A model generated the notes under the pieces. That model searched no databases and was not told where the DNA came from. It saw only the letters and a program-made list of their open reading frames with translations. From positions 124,001 to 188,000 of the forward strand of contig DBFWLO010000006.1 in NCBI GenBank assembly GCA_048465415.1: a stretch of 64,000 nt of DNA. The letters run 5' to 3'. Positions 50,045 to 60,100 of the stretch are shown here, one piece after another. Made by a program: the position numbers and the translations under genes. This DNA is from Scatosoma sp048465415 (GTDB lineage Bacteria; Bacillota; Clostridia; Christensenellales; Borkfalkiaceae). The stretch's first letter is position 1, and every line of letters starts with the position of its first letter.

Positions 50045-52410
50045 TGAAATCGGGAAAAATTCTCAGAAAGCTCGCGCGCCGCGAGATGAAGAAGAACCGT
50101 CTGCAATTCGTCTCCATGATCGCGATCACGATGCTCGCCGTAACGCTGTTCTGCGGTTTCCTCTCCAATACCCGGACGTTGAAAAAAGCGGTGGACAGCT
50201 ATTTTGCTTCTTCCGATCTGTGCGATCTGTGCGTGCAGACACAGCTCCTTTCCGCGAAAGATAAGGAGTATTTTTCCTCGTTGGACGCGGAGACGGAATA
50301 CAGGATCTACGCCGAAGGCACGTTCGACAAAGACAGCGCGAAATTTTACGTCGGGAACAACTCCATTTCCCGGCCGATTCCGCTTCGCGGCGAGCCGGGC
50401 GTCATGATCGCGCAAAGGACGGCGGAACTCAACGGTATCGAACTCGGCGGTACGGCGACGCTCGGCATCGCTTTCGGTTCCCGGAAATTCGAGATTGCGA
50501 CGCAGGTGACGGGGTTTATGAACTTTCCCGAGACTGCGGTCAGTTCCTCGGCCATAGCCGTCTGTATCTCCGAAGAAAAATTCGAGGCGATGGTCAAAGA
50601 GATATTTCCGCTCGGGATCAAAGCCTCGGCCTTATATAACCAGGCGCTCATCAAAACGGACTCGCCCGACGCTTTGAAAGAGGCCGTGACCGAACATTTC
50701 CTCGGCGACGACAATCTGATTTTCATTTACGACAGAAGCAGTATGGAAGCGCCCGTGCTGCTCGACGGCGAGATTTCCCAGAGCCGAAAAATGCTCTATG
50801 TTTTTCCCGTTATTTTTCTGCTCGTGTCGGTGTTCGTTATTCTCACCACCGTCAACCGTCTGATTCTCGACGAACGCACGGAAATAGGCACTTTGAAAGG
50901 TTTAGGTTTCGGCGAAGGGGAAATTCTCCGTCATTACGCCAGTTTCGGCGGCGTGCTCTGTCTCTTCGGCGGCCTGGCGGGTGCGTTGATCGGGCCGTTT
51001 ATCGTCCCTACCGTCATGAAGGTAAAATATCAGCTCGTCTACAATCTGGCATTTCCCGCTTTTCCGTCTTTCGACCTGTTGGGCAGTATTCTCGCCGTGG
51101 CGGTCGTCTCCGCGCTCGCTGCGGTCATCAGCGTACTCGTATGCAAGGGCGTCGTACGGGAGAAGCCCGCCGAGTGTATGCGCCCCGCCGTACCCAAAGA
51201 CAACCTGTTTTTAAGACTGAGCAAGCGCAGAAAACTCAGCAAAAGACAGGCGCGAAAGGTAAGGAAGGTAGCGGTGGGGGAAGTCGCCGCGGCGTCCGCC
51301 GTGGGAAAAAACGCTTCGGGCACCCGGAAACGCAAAAGCGCGGTGTTGTCTTTGAAAATGGCGGCGCGCAACGTCGCGATCAAGCCGGTGCGGGCGCTGA
51401 TGACGGTCATCGGTATCACGGGCTGCGTGGCGCTTTTGATGTGCGCGTTCGGTATCGGCGACACCGTAGATAACAGTTTGCGCACGGAGCTTTATAAACA
51501 GTTCACTTACGACGTGTCGACGCCGTACACTTCCGACGATTTCGAGGAGCGTATGCAGAAGCTCGTCGGGGACGGGACGATAGACTCCTTCGAGACGTAT
51601 AAAATCCATTATATGACTGCGGCGGCGGGGGAGGCGAGCAAGGACATCAAGGTCTATAATTTTTCGCCCGGCATGAAAATGACCACCATCGATACGAGCG
51701 GCGGGAATGTGGTGATCTCCAAATCCGTCGCGGAATTTCTGCATCTGAAAAAAGGCGGAAAATTTTCTCTTTATGCCGGTTCGCAGAGCTTCGAGTTCAC
51801 GGCGGGCGAGATTGTCGACTCCGCGCTCACCAAAGGCGTATTTTTAGAAACGGACGCGTTTAAAGATCTCTACGGTACGCCCTCGGCTTGGATCCGGGCG
51901 GAGAAGGTGGACGAAGCGCTGCTCGAAAAAATCAACGAGATCAGCGGCACGCAGCAGGCGTCCAGCGTGGCGGACATGTGGGACTATGTGGAAGAAAAAG
52001 TCTCGTCGATAAACGCCATGAAATATACATTGATGATCTTCGCCATTCTCCTCTCCGTCGTCGTATTATATAATCTTTCTCTGCTCAATATCAATGAACG
52101 GACGCGAGACATCGCCACTTTGAAAGTATTAGGATTTACGCGCGGAGAAATCGCTCGCAGCCTGCTGTTCGAAATCATGCTTCTGACGCTCGTGGGTACG
52201 GCCTGCGGCCTGCTGCTCGGTTATCCGCTCACCTATCTGGTGTTGAGCATCAATCAAGTGGAGATCATAAGTTTTCTCTATTATGTAAAACCCATTTCCT
52301 ACGTCTATTCCGCGCTTCTTTCCGTTCTCACGTCGTTCGCCATTAATCTCGCGTTCAGCCGGAGTGTCGGCCGTATCAATATGATAGAGTCCTTGAAAAG
52401 CGTGGAATGA
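50044..52410 (+). CDS. FtsX-domain ABC transporter permease
   Basis: 788 residues. A first membrane helix near 20-40, an extracytoplasmic domain, three helices with an FtsX domain (about 255-370), a charged Lys/Arg-rich cytoplasmic linker (about 385-435), another helix with a second extracytoplasmic domain, and a final FtsX domain with NLSLLNINERTRDIATLKVLGFTRGEIARSLL in part. This double-FtsX layout is that of many Clostridia permeases for lipoproteins or peptides. ATG 50044 is preferred over GTG 50041. The substrate is unknown. Confidence 0.9.
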   Translation: MKSGKILRKLARREMKKNRLQFVSMIAITMLAVTLFCGFLSNTRTLKKAVDSYFASSDLCDLCVQTQLLSAKDKEYFSSLDAETEYRIYAEGTFDKDSAKFYVGNNSISRPIPLRGEPGVMIAQRTAELNGIELGGTATLGIAFGSRKFEIATQVTGFMNFPETAVSSSAIAVCISEEKFEAMVKEIFPLGIKASALYNQALIKTDSPDALKEAVTEHFLGDDNLIFIYDRSSMEAPVLLDGEISQSRKMLYVFPVIFLLVSVFVILTTVNRLILDERTEIGTLKGLGFGEGEILRHYASFGGVLCLFGGLAGALIGPFIVPTVMKVKYQLVYNLAFPAFPSFDLLGSILAVAVVSALAAVISVLVCKGVVREKPAECMRPAVPKDNLFLRLSKRRKLSKRQARKVRKVAVGEVAAASAVGKNASGTRKRKSAVLSLKMAARNVAIKPVRALMTVIGITGCVALLMCAFGIGDTVDNSLRTELYKQFTYDVSTPYTSDDFEERMQKLVGDGTIDSFETYKIHYMTAAAGEASKDIKVYNFSPGMKMTTIDTSGGNVVISKSVAEFLHLKKGGKFSLYAGSQSFEFTAGEIVDSALTKGVFLETDAFKDLYGTPSAWIRAEKVDEALLEKINEISGTQQASSVADMWDYVEEKVSSINAMKYTLMIFAILLSVVVLYNLSLLNINERTRDIATLKVLGFTRGEIARSLLFEIMLLTLVGTACGLLLGYPLTYLVLSINQVEIISFLYYVKPISYVYSALLSVLTSFAINLAFSRSVGRINMIESLKSVE

Positions 52411-52510
52411 TTTTCGGGAAAAAAATTGTCTTTTGCGGGAAAGGCGCGCATACTAATAATAGAGTTTCTTTTTCATCATAATAATTCAACAACCCATCGG
52501 AGGTAAGTTT

Positions 52511-52990
52511 ATGAAAACATCGGAAAAAGTGATCGCAGCGATTCTTACCATTGTCCTCGGAGTGCTGTTCATCATCATGAGAAGCAGTGTGATCGGGATC
52601 GGCATGACCATACTCGGAGTGGTGCTCATCGTACTCGGTATTATGAATCTCGTCGATAAACTGGTGGCTCCGGCCGTCGTGAAAATCGTCGTCGGCGCTT
52701 TGATTATCGTCTGCGGCTGGACGCTCGTTTCCGCCGTGCTCTATATCATCGCCGCTCTTTTGATGATCTTCGGGATTTTGCAGCTGTACGCGCGGATCCG
52801 GCTTGGCGTAAAGGGCGCGCGCATCGTCGACACCATTCTCGCCTATTCGTCTCCCATCGTGTGTATACTCATCGCGTTTTTTCTCTTCTTCAACCAGGGC
52901 GCGACGGTCAACTGGGTATTCATCGTAGCTGGTATCTTCACCGTAATCGAAGGCGTTCTCATGCTGGCGGATTCCTTTAAAAGAAAATAG
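52511..52990 (+). CDS. DUF308 (HdeD-type) membrane protein
   Basis: 159 residues with five or six short hydrophobic segments arranged in pairs. The repeated pattern GVLFIIMRSSVIGIGMTILGVVLIVLGI and later GIFTVIEGVLMLADSFKRK is typical of the DUF308/HdeD repeat, found in acid- and envelope-stress proteins. It stands alone, behind TCGGAGGTAAGTTT and before a strong terminator, 100 bases after the ABC permease. Function unknown. Confidence 0.88.
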   Translation: MKTSEKVIAAILTIVLGVLFIIMRSSVIGIGMTILGVVLIVLGIMNLVDKLVAPAVVKIVVGALIIVCGWTLVSAVLYIIAALLMIFGILQLYARIRLGVKGARIVDTILAYSSPIVCILIAFFLFFNQGATVNWVFIVAGIFTVIEGVLMLADSFKRK

Positions 52991-53007
52991 AAAATTAAAG
53001 TAAATCA

Positions 53008-53049
53008 AGCCGGCCTTTCCGGGGAAATTCGGAAAGGCCGGCTTTTTTT
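53008..53049 (+). terminator. Very strong terminator after DUF308 gene
   Basis: AGCCGGCCTTTCCG pairs perfectly with CGGAAAGGCCGGCT around GGGAAATT, followed by seven T. Confidence 0.93.
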
Positions 53050-53177
53050 ATTATCCCAAAAAACATTTTTGTGCGCCGTCGCTAATAAAGAACGCCGCAT
53101 AAGGCACATACTTTATAGGCGGGGCGGCCGAAAATATTTAATATCGAATTTGGAAAACTTTTAAGAAATTTTTCGCG

Positions 53178-53203
53178 TTTGGTTCGTAAAAACGTAAACC
53201 AAA
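53178..53203. promoter_or_regulatory. Dyad upstream of carbohydrate ABC operon
   Basis: TTTGGTT (53178-53184) and AACCAAA (53197-53203) flank CGT-AAAA-ACG. It lies 27 bases before the -35 box, a position suited to an activator. Regulator unknown; none is encoded nearby. Confidence 0.4.
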
Positions 53204-53230
53204 TACGAAGAAATGTTCAATGCGCGGGTA

Positions 53231-53260
53231 TTGATTTCGACCGTACAACTGCGTTATAAT
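53231..53260 (+). promoter_or_regulatory. Sigma-A promoter of carbohydrate operon
   Basis: TTGATT, 18-base spacer, TATAAT, 64 bases before the first gene. Confidence 0.75.
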
Positions 53261-53324
53261 GAAACTACAAAAGAAAGAAGAGCATTTCCGCGCGGCGAAA
53301 GCGTGCGGAATATCGGGAGGTATT

Positions 53325-54611
53325 ATGAAACGGTTGCTGACTGGTCTGAGTCTGGTCCTTTCCTTATTTTTATCCGTCAATGCGCTCGCAGCCTGCGGCG
53401 GAGGCGATTCCCTTGAGAGCGGAGAGGAGAACGGAAAAATCACGCTCCGCTTCTGGAACGGTTTCACCGGTCTGGACGGGGAGTCCATGGACGCGATGAT
53501 TGACGACTTCAACGCCGAACACGAAGGGGAGATCAAAGTAGAGGCGGACAAAATGGCGTGGGATACCCTCTTCACCAAGATCACTACCACCAAAACGAAT
53601 TTAAAGAGCGCGCCGCACATCGTCGCCATGAGCAATTCGCGCGTGGCGGGCATGGTGGAACGGAAACTTCTGGCGCCGATCGACGACATTTCGGAAGCCC
53701 TCGGCGTGAGCGAGGAGGATTATATCTCGTCCGCCTGGTCGACGGGCGTCCTCGGCGGAAAACGGTACAGCTTCCCGCTCGACGTACACCCTACGGCGAT
53801 GTATTATAATAAGGAGCTCATCGGCGAGGACGAGATTCCTTCCACCTGGGAAGAATTTTTAGCGGTATGCAAGGAAAAGACGAATCCCGAAACGGGCGTC
53901 TACGGCTTCGCCGTGCCCAGCATGTATTCGATCACCAAAGATATTTTCGCAAGTATGCTCTTGCAAAACGGCGGCGATCTTTACAATGACGACAATAAGG
54001 CCGTCTATAATTCCGAGGCGGGCGTGGAGGCGCTGCAATATTTGCACGATCTCATTTACGAGCATGGCGTATCGCCTAAGGACGTGGGCGCAGGGGGGGA
54101 CTATGTCCTCTTTAAAACGGGTAAGTCGGTGTTCTATTTCGACGGCCCGTGGATGCTCAATTCCTTTAACCTGATCGAAGGCGACGGAGGAAAGGTAGGC
54201 GTGGCGGCGATGCCGGGCGCCGTGGGCGAACAGGGGATCTCCTATTCGGGTTCTCACCAGTTCACGCTGATGAGCAACACCGTCAAAGACGAGCGCACCA
54301 GAGCGGCGTGCTATACGTTCATCAAGTACGTGCAGCAAAACTCCGTGACATGGGCGAAAGCCGGACAGGTGCCCGCGCTCAAAACGGTTTTGGAGAGCGA
54401 GGAATATCAATCGATCGCGGCTTTGCAGCCGTTTACGCAAAGCGCGTATAAGGCGGATCTCGGGAAAGCGGACTATAAGTATTTTTACGAAGGCTATAAC
54501 TACATGGGCGTAGCGGTATCCAATACTCTTTCGGGCAAATACGGCGCCAAAGATTCTCTCGACCGTGCGGTAAAGAGCTTTTCCAACTGGATCATAGACA
54601 ACGGATTTTAA
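53325..54611 (+). CDS. Extracellular sugar-binding lipoprotein (family 1) of ABC transporter
   Basis: 428 residues from ATG 53325 (GGGAGG upstream). The signal peptide ends at lipobox LAAC with Cys24. TLRFWNGFTGLDGESMDAMIDDFNAEH in part is the standard start of carbohydrate-binding proteins, and VFYFDGPWMLNSFN is the conserved 'G-x-W-x-x' region. It delivers sugar to the two permeases encoded next. The transporter ATPase is absent, so a shared MsmK/MalK-type ATPase encoded elsewhere is expected. Confidence 0.94.
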   Translation: MKRLLTGLSLVLSLFLSVNALAACGGGDSLESGEENGKITLRFWNGFTGLDGESMDAMIDDFNAEHEGEIKVEADKMAWDTLFTKITTTKTNLKSAPHIVAMSNSRVAGMVERKLLAPIDDISEALGVSEEDYISSAWSTGVLGGKRYSFPLDVHPTAMYYNKELIGEDEIPSTWEEFLAVCKEKTNPETGVYGFAVPSMYSITKDIFASMLLQNGGDLYNDDNKAVYNSEAGVEALQYLHDLIYEHGVSPKDVGAGGDYVLFKTGKSVFYFDGPWMLNSFNLIEGDGGKVGVAAMPGAVGEQGISYSGSHQFTLMSNTVKDERTRAACYTFIKYVQQNSVTWAKAGQVPALKTVLESEEYQSIAALQPFTQSAYKADLGKADYKYFYEGYNYMGVAVSNTLSGKYGAKDSLDRAVKSFSNWIIDNGF

Positions 54612-54623
54612 AAGGTGATTCTT

Positions 54624-55523
54624 ATGAAAAACGGCGCGAAGGGAAGAGTCGCGGACACGTTGACTTCCTATCTGTTCGTCCTTCCCTATCTGATTTTTTT
54701 CATCGTCTTTGCGCTTGTCCCTCTGGTGCTCTGCGTAGTGCTGAGTTTTTGTCAATGGGACGGTGCTTCCAAGATCGAATGGATAGGTATGCAAAATTAT
54801 AAACTCTTATTCGGCGCCATCGGCACGGGACAAATCGCCAAAGAGTTCTGGCAGTCGGTGCTGCACACGCTTTTGTTCGTCGCGGTGCAGATGCCGATTC
54901 TGATGATTCTTCCCCTTTTGATCGCCCTGCTCATCAATCGTTGTCGAAGAACGGGTAAGTTCTTTATGAGCGCCTTCTATTTTCCGTCTATTCTCTCGGT
55001 CGCGACGGTGTGTATCATCTGGTATTTCATGTTCGATACCAACGCGGGGATTCTCAATAACTTTTTCAAGGTGAGCATTCCCTGGATCACAAAACAGCCG
55101 TTCGCCTGGATTTCCATTTTTATTCTTTCGAGCTGGTGGGGGATCGGCGGCAATATGGTACTCTATCTCGCGGGGCTTTCCAATGTCTCCAAAGAGTGCC
55201 TGGAAGCGGCTTCTTTGGACGGCGCGGGAGCTTGGGCTTCCTTTATCCATATCACCATGCCGGGGCTCAAAAATACGCTGGTATACGTTCTGACGATGAC
55301 GACGCTCTCTTGTTTCAACGTTTTCGGACAGCCGAATATTTTGACGGCGGGAGGACCGGATTCCACCACGACGGTAGCGATGATGAGCATTTATAACACG
55401 GCCTTCGGCGGCAGTAAATTCGGCCGCGCCTGCGCGATGTCCCTTCTCGTGGCGCTGATCATGGTGGCGTTTACGGTAAGTTCGTATAAATTGCAGACGG
55501 CTAAGGATAAGGAGGGCATGTGA
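54624..55523 (+). CDS. Carbohydrate ABC transporter permease (MalF/UgpA type)
   Basis: 299 residues, six membrane helices. The N-terminus SYLFVLPYLIFFIVFALVPLV is typical. The EAA loop reads CLEAASLDGAGAWASFIHITMPGL, which contacts the ATPase. ATG 54624 follows AAAGGTG by 6 bases; an in-frame GTG at 54615 is less likely. Pairs with the permease downstream. Confidence 0.95.
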   Translation: MKNGAKGRVADTLTSYLFVLPYLIFFIVFALVPLVLCVVLSFCQWDGASKIEWIGMQNYKLLFGAIGTGQIAKEFWQSVLHTLLFVAVQMPILMILPLLIALLINRCRRTGKFFMSAFYFPSILSVATVCIIWYFMFDTNAGILNNFFKVSIPWITKQPFAWISIFILSSWWGIGGNMVLYLAGLSNVSKECLEAASLDGAGAWASFIHITMPGLKNTLVYVLTMTTLSCFNVFGQPNILTAGGPDSTTTVAMMSIYNTAFGGSKFGRACAMSLLVALIMVAFTVSSYKLQTAKDKEGM

Positions 55524-55524
55524 G

Positions 55525-56406
55525 ATGAAGGTTTCCCAAACGCTCTCCGAACGGATCTCGCGGCTCAAAAGGCGGGGGTGGAGACGCTGCGTAAGCTCCG
55601 TGTGTGTCTTTGCCGCGCTGATATTCCTGCTTATCGTTATTTTTCTGCCCACGCTTTGGGGGCTTTCTACCTCGTTCAAATACGAAGACGACGTATTCGA
55701 GACGATCACCTCCTTTCTGCCCGGGCGCTGGACGATCGAGAATTATACACACGTTTTCAATAACCCCTATACGCCCATTATGCGCTGGTTTTTCAACAGC
55801 GTGAAAATCGTGATCGTCTATGTGATTTTGTATCTTCTTATCACGTCTTTGGCGGCGTTCGGGTTTTCCCGGCTCCGTTTCAAAGGCCGGGAGACGCTGT
55901 TTTGGATCTGTCTTTCCTCGATGATGGTTCCCGGAGTCATCAATATGATTCCCAACTATGTCATCATCTATAACCTCAATCTCATCGACAATATGTTCGC
56001 GATGGTGCTGCCCGGGCTTTCGGGCGTGTTCGGCGTATTTCTGCTCCGGCAGTTCATGACGGGGATCCCCAAAGAGTACGACGAGGCGGCAAAGATCGAC
56101 GGGGCGGGAAAATTCCGGATCTATTTCAATATCATTCTGCCCATGTGTGTGCCCGCGTTGGTAACGCTCGCCATTTTCTCCTTCCAGGGCAACTGGAATG
56201 ATTATATCTGGCCGCTCATGGTGACGAATCAACCGGAAACGCGCACGCTGACCGCAGGCATGTCTACGTTCATCGAGAGATATGCGCATCAATACGGCAA
56301 ATTGATGGCGGGGGCGATGGCGAGCGCCGTACCCGTTCTCGCGGTTTTTCTGGTCGGACAAAAATATTTCATTCGCGGCATTTCTTTGGGAGGCATTAAA
56401 GGATAA
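55525..56406 (+). CDS. Carbohydrate ABC transporter permease (MalG/UgpE type)
   Basis: 293 residues, six membrane helices. The EAA loop is EYDEAAKIDGAGKFRIYFNIILPMC, and the end FFVGQKYFIRGISLGGIKG-like segment (VGQKYFIRGISLGGIKG) is the classic MalG C-terminus. AAGGAGGG precedes ATG 55525. It completes the import channel and is followed 5 bases later by the GH2 gene. Confidence 0.95.
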   Translation: MKVSQTLSERISRLKRRGWRRCVSSVCVFAALIFLLIVIFLPTLWGLSTSFKYEDDVFETITSFLPGRWTIENYTHVFNNPYTPIMRWFFNSVKIVIVYVILYLLITSLAAFGFSRLRFKGRETLFWICLSSMMVPGVINMIPNYVIIYNLNLIDNMFAMVLPGLSGVFGVFLLRQFMTGIPKEYDEAAKIDGAGKFRIYFNIILPMCVPALVTLAIFSFQGNWNDYIWPLMVTNQPETRTLTAGMSTFIERYAHQYGKLMAGAMASAVPVLAVFLVGQKYFIRGISLGGIKG

Positions 56407-56411
56407 ACGAT

Positions 56412-58112
56412 ATGCAGACGGCAAACAATTACGGAAAAATGTGCCCGAATCCCGCATTCGAGCGCAAAGATTATGTGTTTCTCACCGGAGAATGGAAGTT
56501 TTCTTTTTCTCCGGCGGAAGGCGAACCGATATTCGATAAAAAGATCGTCGTACCGTATTCTTACGAGAGCGAAGCGAGCGGGATCGGCGACAAGAGCATG
56601 CACGAATGTGTCTGGTACGAACGGGAATTCGACGTGAAGCCGCACAGAGGCAAAATCCTCCTCCGGTTCGAGGGTGTGGATTACCGGAGTTTTATCTATG
56701 TAAACGGCGTGTATGCGGGAGAACACCGCGGCGGATATACGGCTTTCGCGCTCGACATTACCAAACTTGTCAAGGAAGGTGCGAATACACTGCGCGTGAA
56801 AGTGCTCGACGATTTCAGCCGTTCGCAGCTGCGCGGCAAACAGCGGTGCAAGTCGGAAAGTTACGATTGCTGGTACGTGCAGACGACGGGGATCTGGAAA
56901 CCGGTATGGCTGGAATACTGCGGCGAAACGCTGCTCCGGGAAATAAACTTTTATCCCGCCAACGACGGAAACGTCCTCTTCGAAGGGGAAACGGACGGGG
57001 ACGCGGAGACGGAAATCGAGATTTTTGAGGCTGAAAAAAGTCTTTGCACCCTGCGCGTTCGGTCGAAAAACGGAAAGTTTCAAGACCGTTTTCAGATAGA
57101 TTCGCCCAAGCTCTGGTCGTTCGACAGTCCGTTTTTATATAAGGCGAGGGTGCGGACGGCAGGAGAACCCGCCGACGAAGTGTATACCTATTTTGCCTTC
57201 CGGGAAGTAAAGACGGACGAAAAAGGCGTGTATATCAACGGCGAACGGGTATATCTGCGCATGGTTCTCGCGCAGGGTTACTGGGAAAAGACGATGCTTA
57301 CCGCGCCCGACGAGGACGCGCTCGAAAAAGACGTAAAGCTCGCGAAACAGCTCGGTTTCAACGGTATGCGCATGCATCAGAAAGTCGAAAGTCATATTTT
57401 CTATTATCTTTGCGATAAACTCGGCATGTACGTTTGGGGGGAAATCCCCAGCGCTTACGAATACAGCGAGCGTATGAAACGGGAGTTCGGCGCGGATTGT
57501 CTGGAAATCGTAGCGGCGCTCAAAGCGCATCCGTCGGTGATCGCGTGGGTGATCTTCAACGAATCCTGGGGGATTCCGAAAATCAAAAACGACCGGGAAT
57601 GTCAAAAATTCGTGGAGGGGATCCAGGAAAAAGTGCGTGCGGCCGACCCCACGCGGCTCATCGTCATCAACGACGGCTGGCATCAGCTCAACGGAGATCT
57701 CCTGACTTTGCACGAGTACGAGCAGGACGCCGAAGTGCTGACGCGGGAATATCGGGATAAGAATTACGTCGTGGAAGAGAAACTGATCAACCAGAACCGC
57801 TGGGGGAAAAGTTTTGCGGATAATTATACATACTCTCACCAGGCGGTGCTCATTTCCGAGTTCGGCGGTGTGGCGATGGTCTGCGACGATGGCTGGGGGT
57901 ACGGAACGAAGGCGGAAGACATAGAGGAATACCGTCTGCGGGTGACGAAACTGGTGTCCGCATTGAAAAACATCGATTATCTGGCGGGCTTTTGTTATAC
58001 GCAGCTGACGGACGTACAGCAGGAGACGAACGGACTTTTAACGATAGACAGGACGCCGAAACTGCCCCCCGAATGTATCCGCCGGATTTTCGCGGCGGAA
58101 GAGCGCGCGTAA
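56412..58112 (+). CDS. Glycoside hydrolase family 2 protein (beta-galactosidase/glucuronidase-like)
   Basis: 566 residues without a signal peptide, hence cytoplasmic. Domains: N-terminal sugar-binding jelly roll (about 15-170; GGYTAFALDITKLVK), immunoglobulin-like domain (about 175-265), and TIM barrel from about 270. Glu384 in IFNESWG is the acid/base and Glu483 in ISEFGG the nucleophile. The short form, with no C-terminal extra domains, resembles small GH2 enzymes acting on imported oligosaccharides. The exact glycoside cannot be told. It starts 5 bases after the permease gene. Confidence 0.92.
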   Translation: MQTANNYGKMCPNPAFERKDYVFLTGEWKFSFSPAEGEPIFDKKIVVPYSYESEASGIGDKSMHECVWYEREFDVKPHRGKILLRFEGVDYRSFIYVNGVYAGEHRGGYTAFALDITKLVKEGANTLRVKVLDDFSRSQLRGKQRCKSESYDCWYVQTTGIWKPVWLEYCGETLLREINFYPANDGNVLFEGETDGDAETEIEIFEAEKSLCTLRVRSKNGKFQDRFQIDSPKLWSFDSPFLYKARVRTAGEPADEVYTYFAFREVKTDEKGVYINGERVYLRMVLAQGYWEKTMLTAPDEDALEKDVKLAKQLGFNGMRMHQKVESHIFYYLCDKLGMYVWGEIPSAYEYSERMKREFGADCLEIVAALKAHPSVIAWVIFNESWGIPKIKNDRECQKFVEGIQEKVRAADPTRLIVINDGWHQLNGDLLTLHEYEQDAEVLTREYRDKNYVVEEKLINQNRWGKSFADNYTYSHQAVLISEFGGVAMVCDDGWGYGTKAEDIEEYRLRVTKLVSALKNIDYLAGFCYTQLTDVQQETNGLLTIDRTPKLPPECIRRIFAAEERA

Positions 58113-58124
58113 GGAGGAAAGACC

Positions 58125-60065
58125 ATGCAAGCGAAAAAGTTTATTTGCGGAACCGCGGCGTTGATTTTCAGTATGGCCGTTCTCGTGGGCTGCGGCGGCG
58201 GTACGGCATCGTCCTCCGTCCCGAAAACGGAAGAGGCGTATGAAAAGACGGTGCGCATAAATCTCGGGACGGAAAAGAAAGATCCCATCTCGCCCTATAT
58301 TTACGGCCAGTTTATCGAACACATCGAAAGCTGTATCTACAACGGCTTGTGGGCGGAGATGATCCTCGACAGAAAATTTTACTACGAGGCCGACAGGCAA
58401 GGGCTTTCGCCTTGGCAGGTTTCGGGCGCTGTGGAAAGCGATTCGGCCAATACGTACAGCGGCGGCCATGCCGCTGTGATCGGCGCGGGGAGCGGTATTT
58501 TTCAGGAAGAACTCTCCTTCGCGTCCGGGGAATACACAGGTTATCTCTACGCAAGTGCGGCGGCGGATACGAAAGTGAATATAGAGCTTTCCGCCGGGGA
58601 ATGGTCTGCGCGGGAAGAGTTGGAAATTCCCGCCGGAAACGGATTTAAGAAATATACCTTTTCCTTCCGCTATAACGGCGAAGAGGAAAAAAACGGAAAA
58701 TTCGCGTTGTCCGTCGTTTCCGGCCGCGCGGCGTTCGACTCGCTTTCTCTCATGCCCGCGGATAACTATTTAGGTATGAGAAAAGACACCCTCGATCTTT
58801 TGAAAGAGCTTTCCAGTCCCATGTATCGTTGGCCGGGCGGTAATTTTTTATCCGGCTACGAATGGAAAGACGGGATCGGGGACAAGGATAAGCGGCCTTC
58901 CCGGCGCAATCTTCATTATATGGGACTGGAAAGCGGCTTCGCGAGCGAGGCGGAGATGATCGCCTCGGATATGGTGAATCTTTCCGCGCTCGGTTTTTAC
59001 GGCGGAATCGAGCCGAACGATTTCGGCACCGACGAATTTCTGGCGTTTTGCAAATATCTCGGCGCGGAGCCGTTGATGATGGTCAACGACGGGCTCGGCA
59101 GCGTAGAGGACGCCGCGGATCTCGTCGAATACTGCAACGGCGGATCGACTACGAAATACGGAAAGATACGCGCGCAAAACGGACATGCGGAGCCTTACGC
59201 GATACGGTATTGGGGCGTAGGCAACGAGATGTTCGGGGATTGGCAGCTCGGACACGTGCCCGCGGGGGAATATGTGCACAGGCACAACGATTTTTCGCGG
59301 GCGATGAAGGCAAAAGACTCTTCTGTCCGTCTCCTCGCCGTGGGAAACAACGCTTCCGACTGGAACGATTTTATGTTTGCGAACTGTTCGGATAATATGG
59401 AGTATACGGCGGAACATTTTTACGGCACGCGGGAAGAAGCGGACGTGTTCGCGCACGTCTCGGGGATCCGAAAGAACGTCGACGACAGAATCGCTCGGCA
59501 TCGGAGTTTAACGGCCGCCTATCCCGCCTGTAAGGACGTGCAGATCGCTTTCACCGAATACGCGTATGACAAAGCCGTGACGCCTTCGCGTTTAAAGGAC
59601 GGTATGGGGATCGCCGCCGTCCTCAACAGCTTTGTGGCTAATGCCGATGTCGTGCAGATCGCGTGTTATTCAAGCACGCTGAACGCCACACAGGGCTGTA
59701 TTACGACCACGGACTCCTCCGCGACGATGCAGGGCGCCGGTTACGTATTGAAAATGTACCGGAAATATATGCGGGAATACTCTCTCTCCGTAGCGGCGCA
59801 GGCGGATAAAGAGGCGCAGCTCGACGTTTCCGCCTCGGTGAGCGAGGACGGCAAGCGCATTACGCTCGCAATCGTCAATCCGTCCGAATACGCGGTGCGG
59901 CTGGACTGCGCGCGGCTGGAAAATTGTAAATCCCTCGTCCGCCATACGCTCACCGCCGACTATTACGATTCCGACGGCGACGAATTATATACGGAAGAGG
60001 TCGGAAACCTCGCTTATATGGTCGCACCGATGATGAGTGTCACGCTCTTCGTCGCGGAACTTTGA
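58125..60065 (+). CDS. GH51-type alpha-L-arabinofuranosidase lipoprotein
   Basis: 646 residues. Lipobox VGC gives Cys23, so the enzyme is anchored outside the cell. ISPYIYGQFIEHIESCIYNGLWAEMI is the characteristic GH51 opening; a carbohydrate-binding-like insert follows (about 110-220). MYRWPGGNFLSGYEWKDGIG and GVGNEMFGDW carry the acid/base Glu368; FTEYAY carries the presumed nucleophile Glu478 (usually E in DEW). It removes terminal arabinose from arabinan or arabinogalactan. GGAGG precedes ATG 58125. Confidence 0.9.
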   Translation: MQAKKFICGTAALIFSMAVLVGCGGGTASSSVPKTEEAYEKTVRINLGTEKKDPISPYIYGQFIEHIESCIYNGLWAEMILDRKFYYEADRQGLSPWQVSGAVESDSANTYSGGHAAVIGAGSGIFQEELSFASGEYTGYLYASAAADTKVNIELSAGEWSAREELEIPAGNGFKKYTFSFRYNGEEEKNGKFALSVVSGRAAFDSLSLMPADNYLGMRKDTLDLLKELSSPMYRWPGGNFLSGYEWKDGIGDKDKRPSRRNLHYMGLESGFASEAEMIASDMVNLSALGFYGGIEPNDFGTDEFLAFCKYLGAEPLMMVNDGLGSVEDAADLVEYCNGGSTTKYGKIRAQNGHAEPYAIRYWGVGNEMFGDWQLGHVPAGEYVHRHNDFSRAMKAKDSSVRLLAVGNNASDWNDFMFANCSDNMEYTAEHFYGTREEADVFAHVSGIRKNVDDRIARHRSLTAAYPACKDVQIAFTEYAYDKAVTPSRLKDGMGIAAVLNSFVANADVVQIACYSSTLNATQGCITTTDSSATMQGAGYVLKMYRKYMREYSLSVAAQADKEAQLDVSASVSEDGKRITLAIVNPSEYAVRLDCARLENCKSLVRHTLTADYYDSDGDELYTEEVGNLAYMVAPMMSVTLFVAEL

Positions 60066-60100
60066 GAGGAAAGCGAAAAATAAAAATCGGGGAGGAAAAA

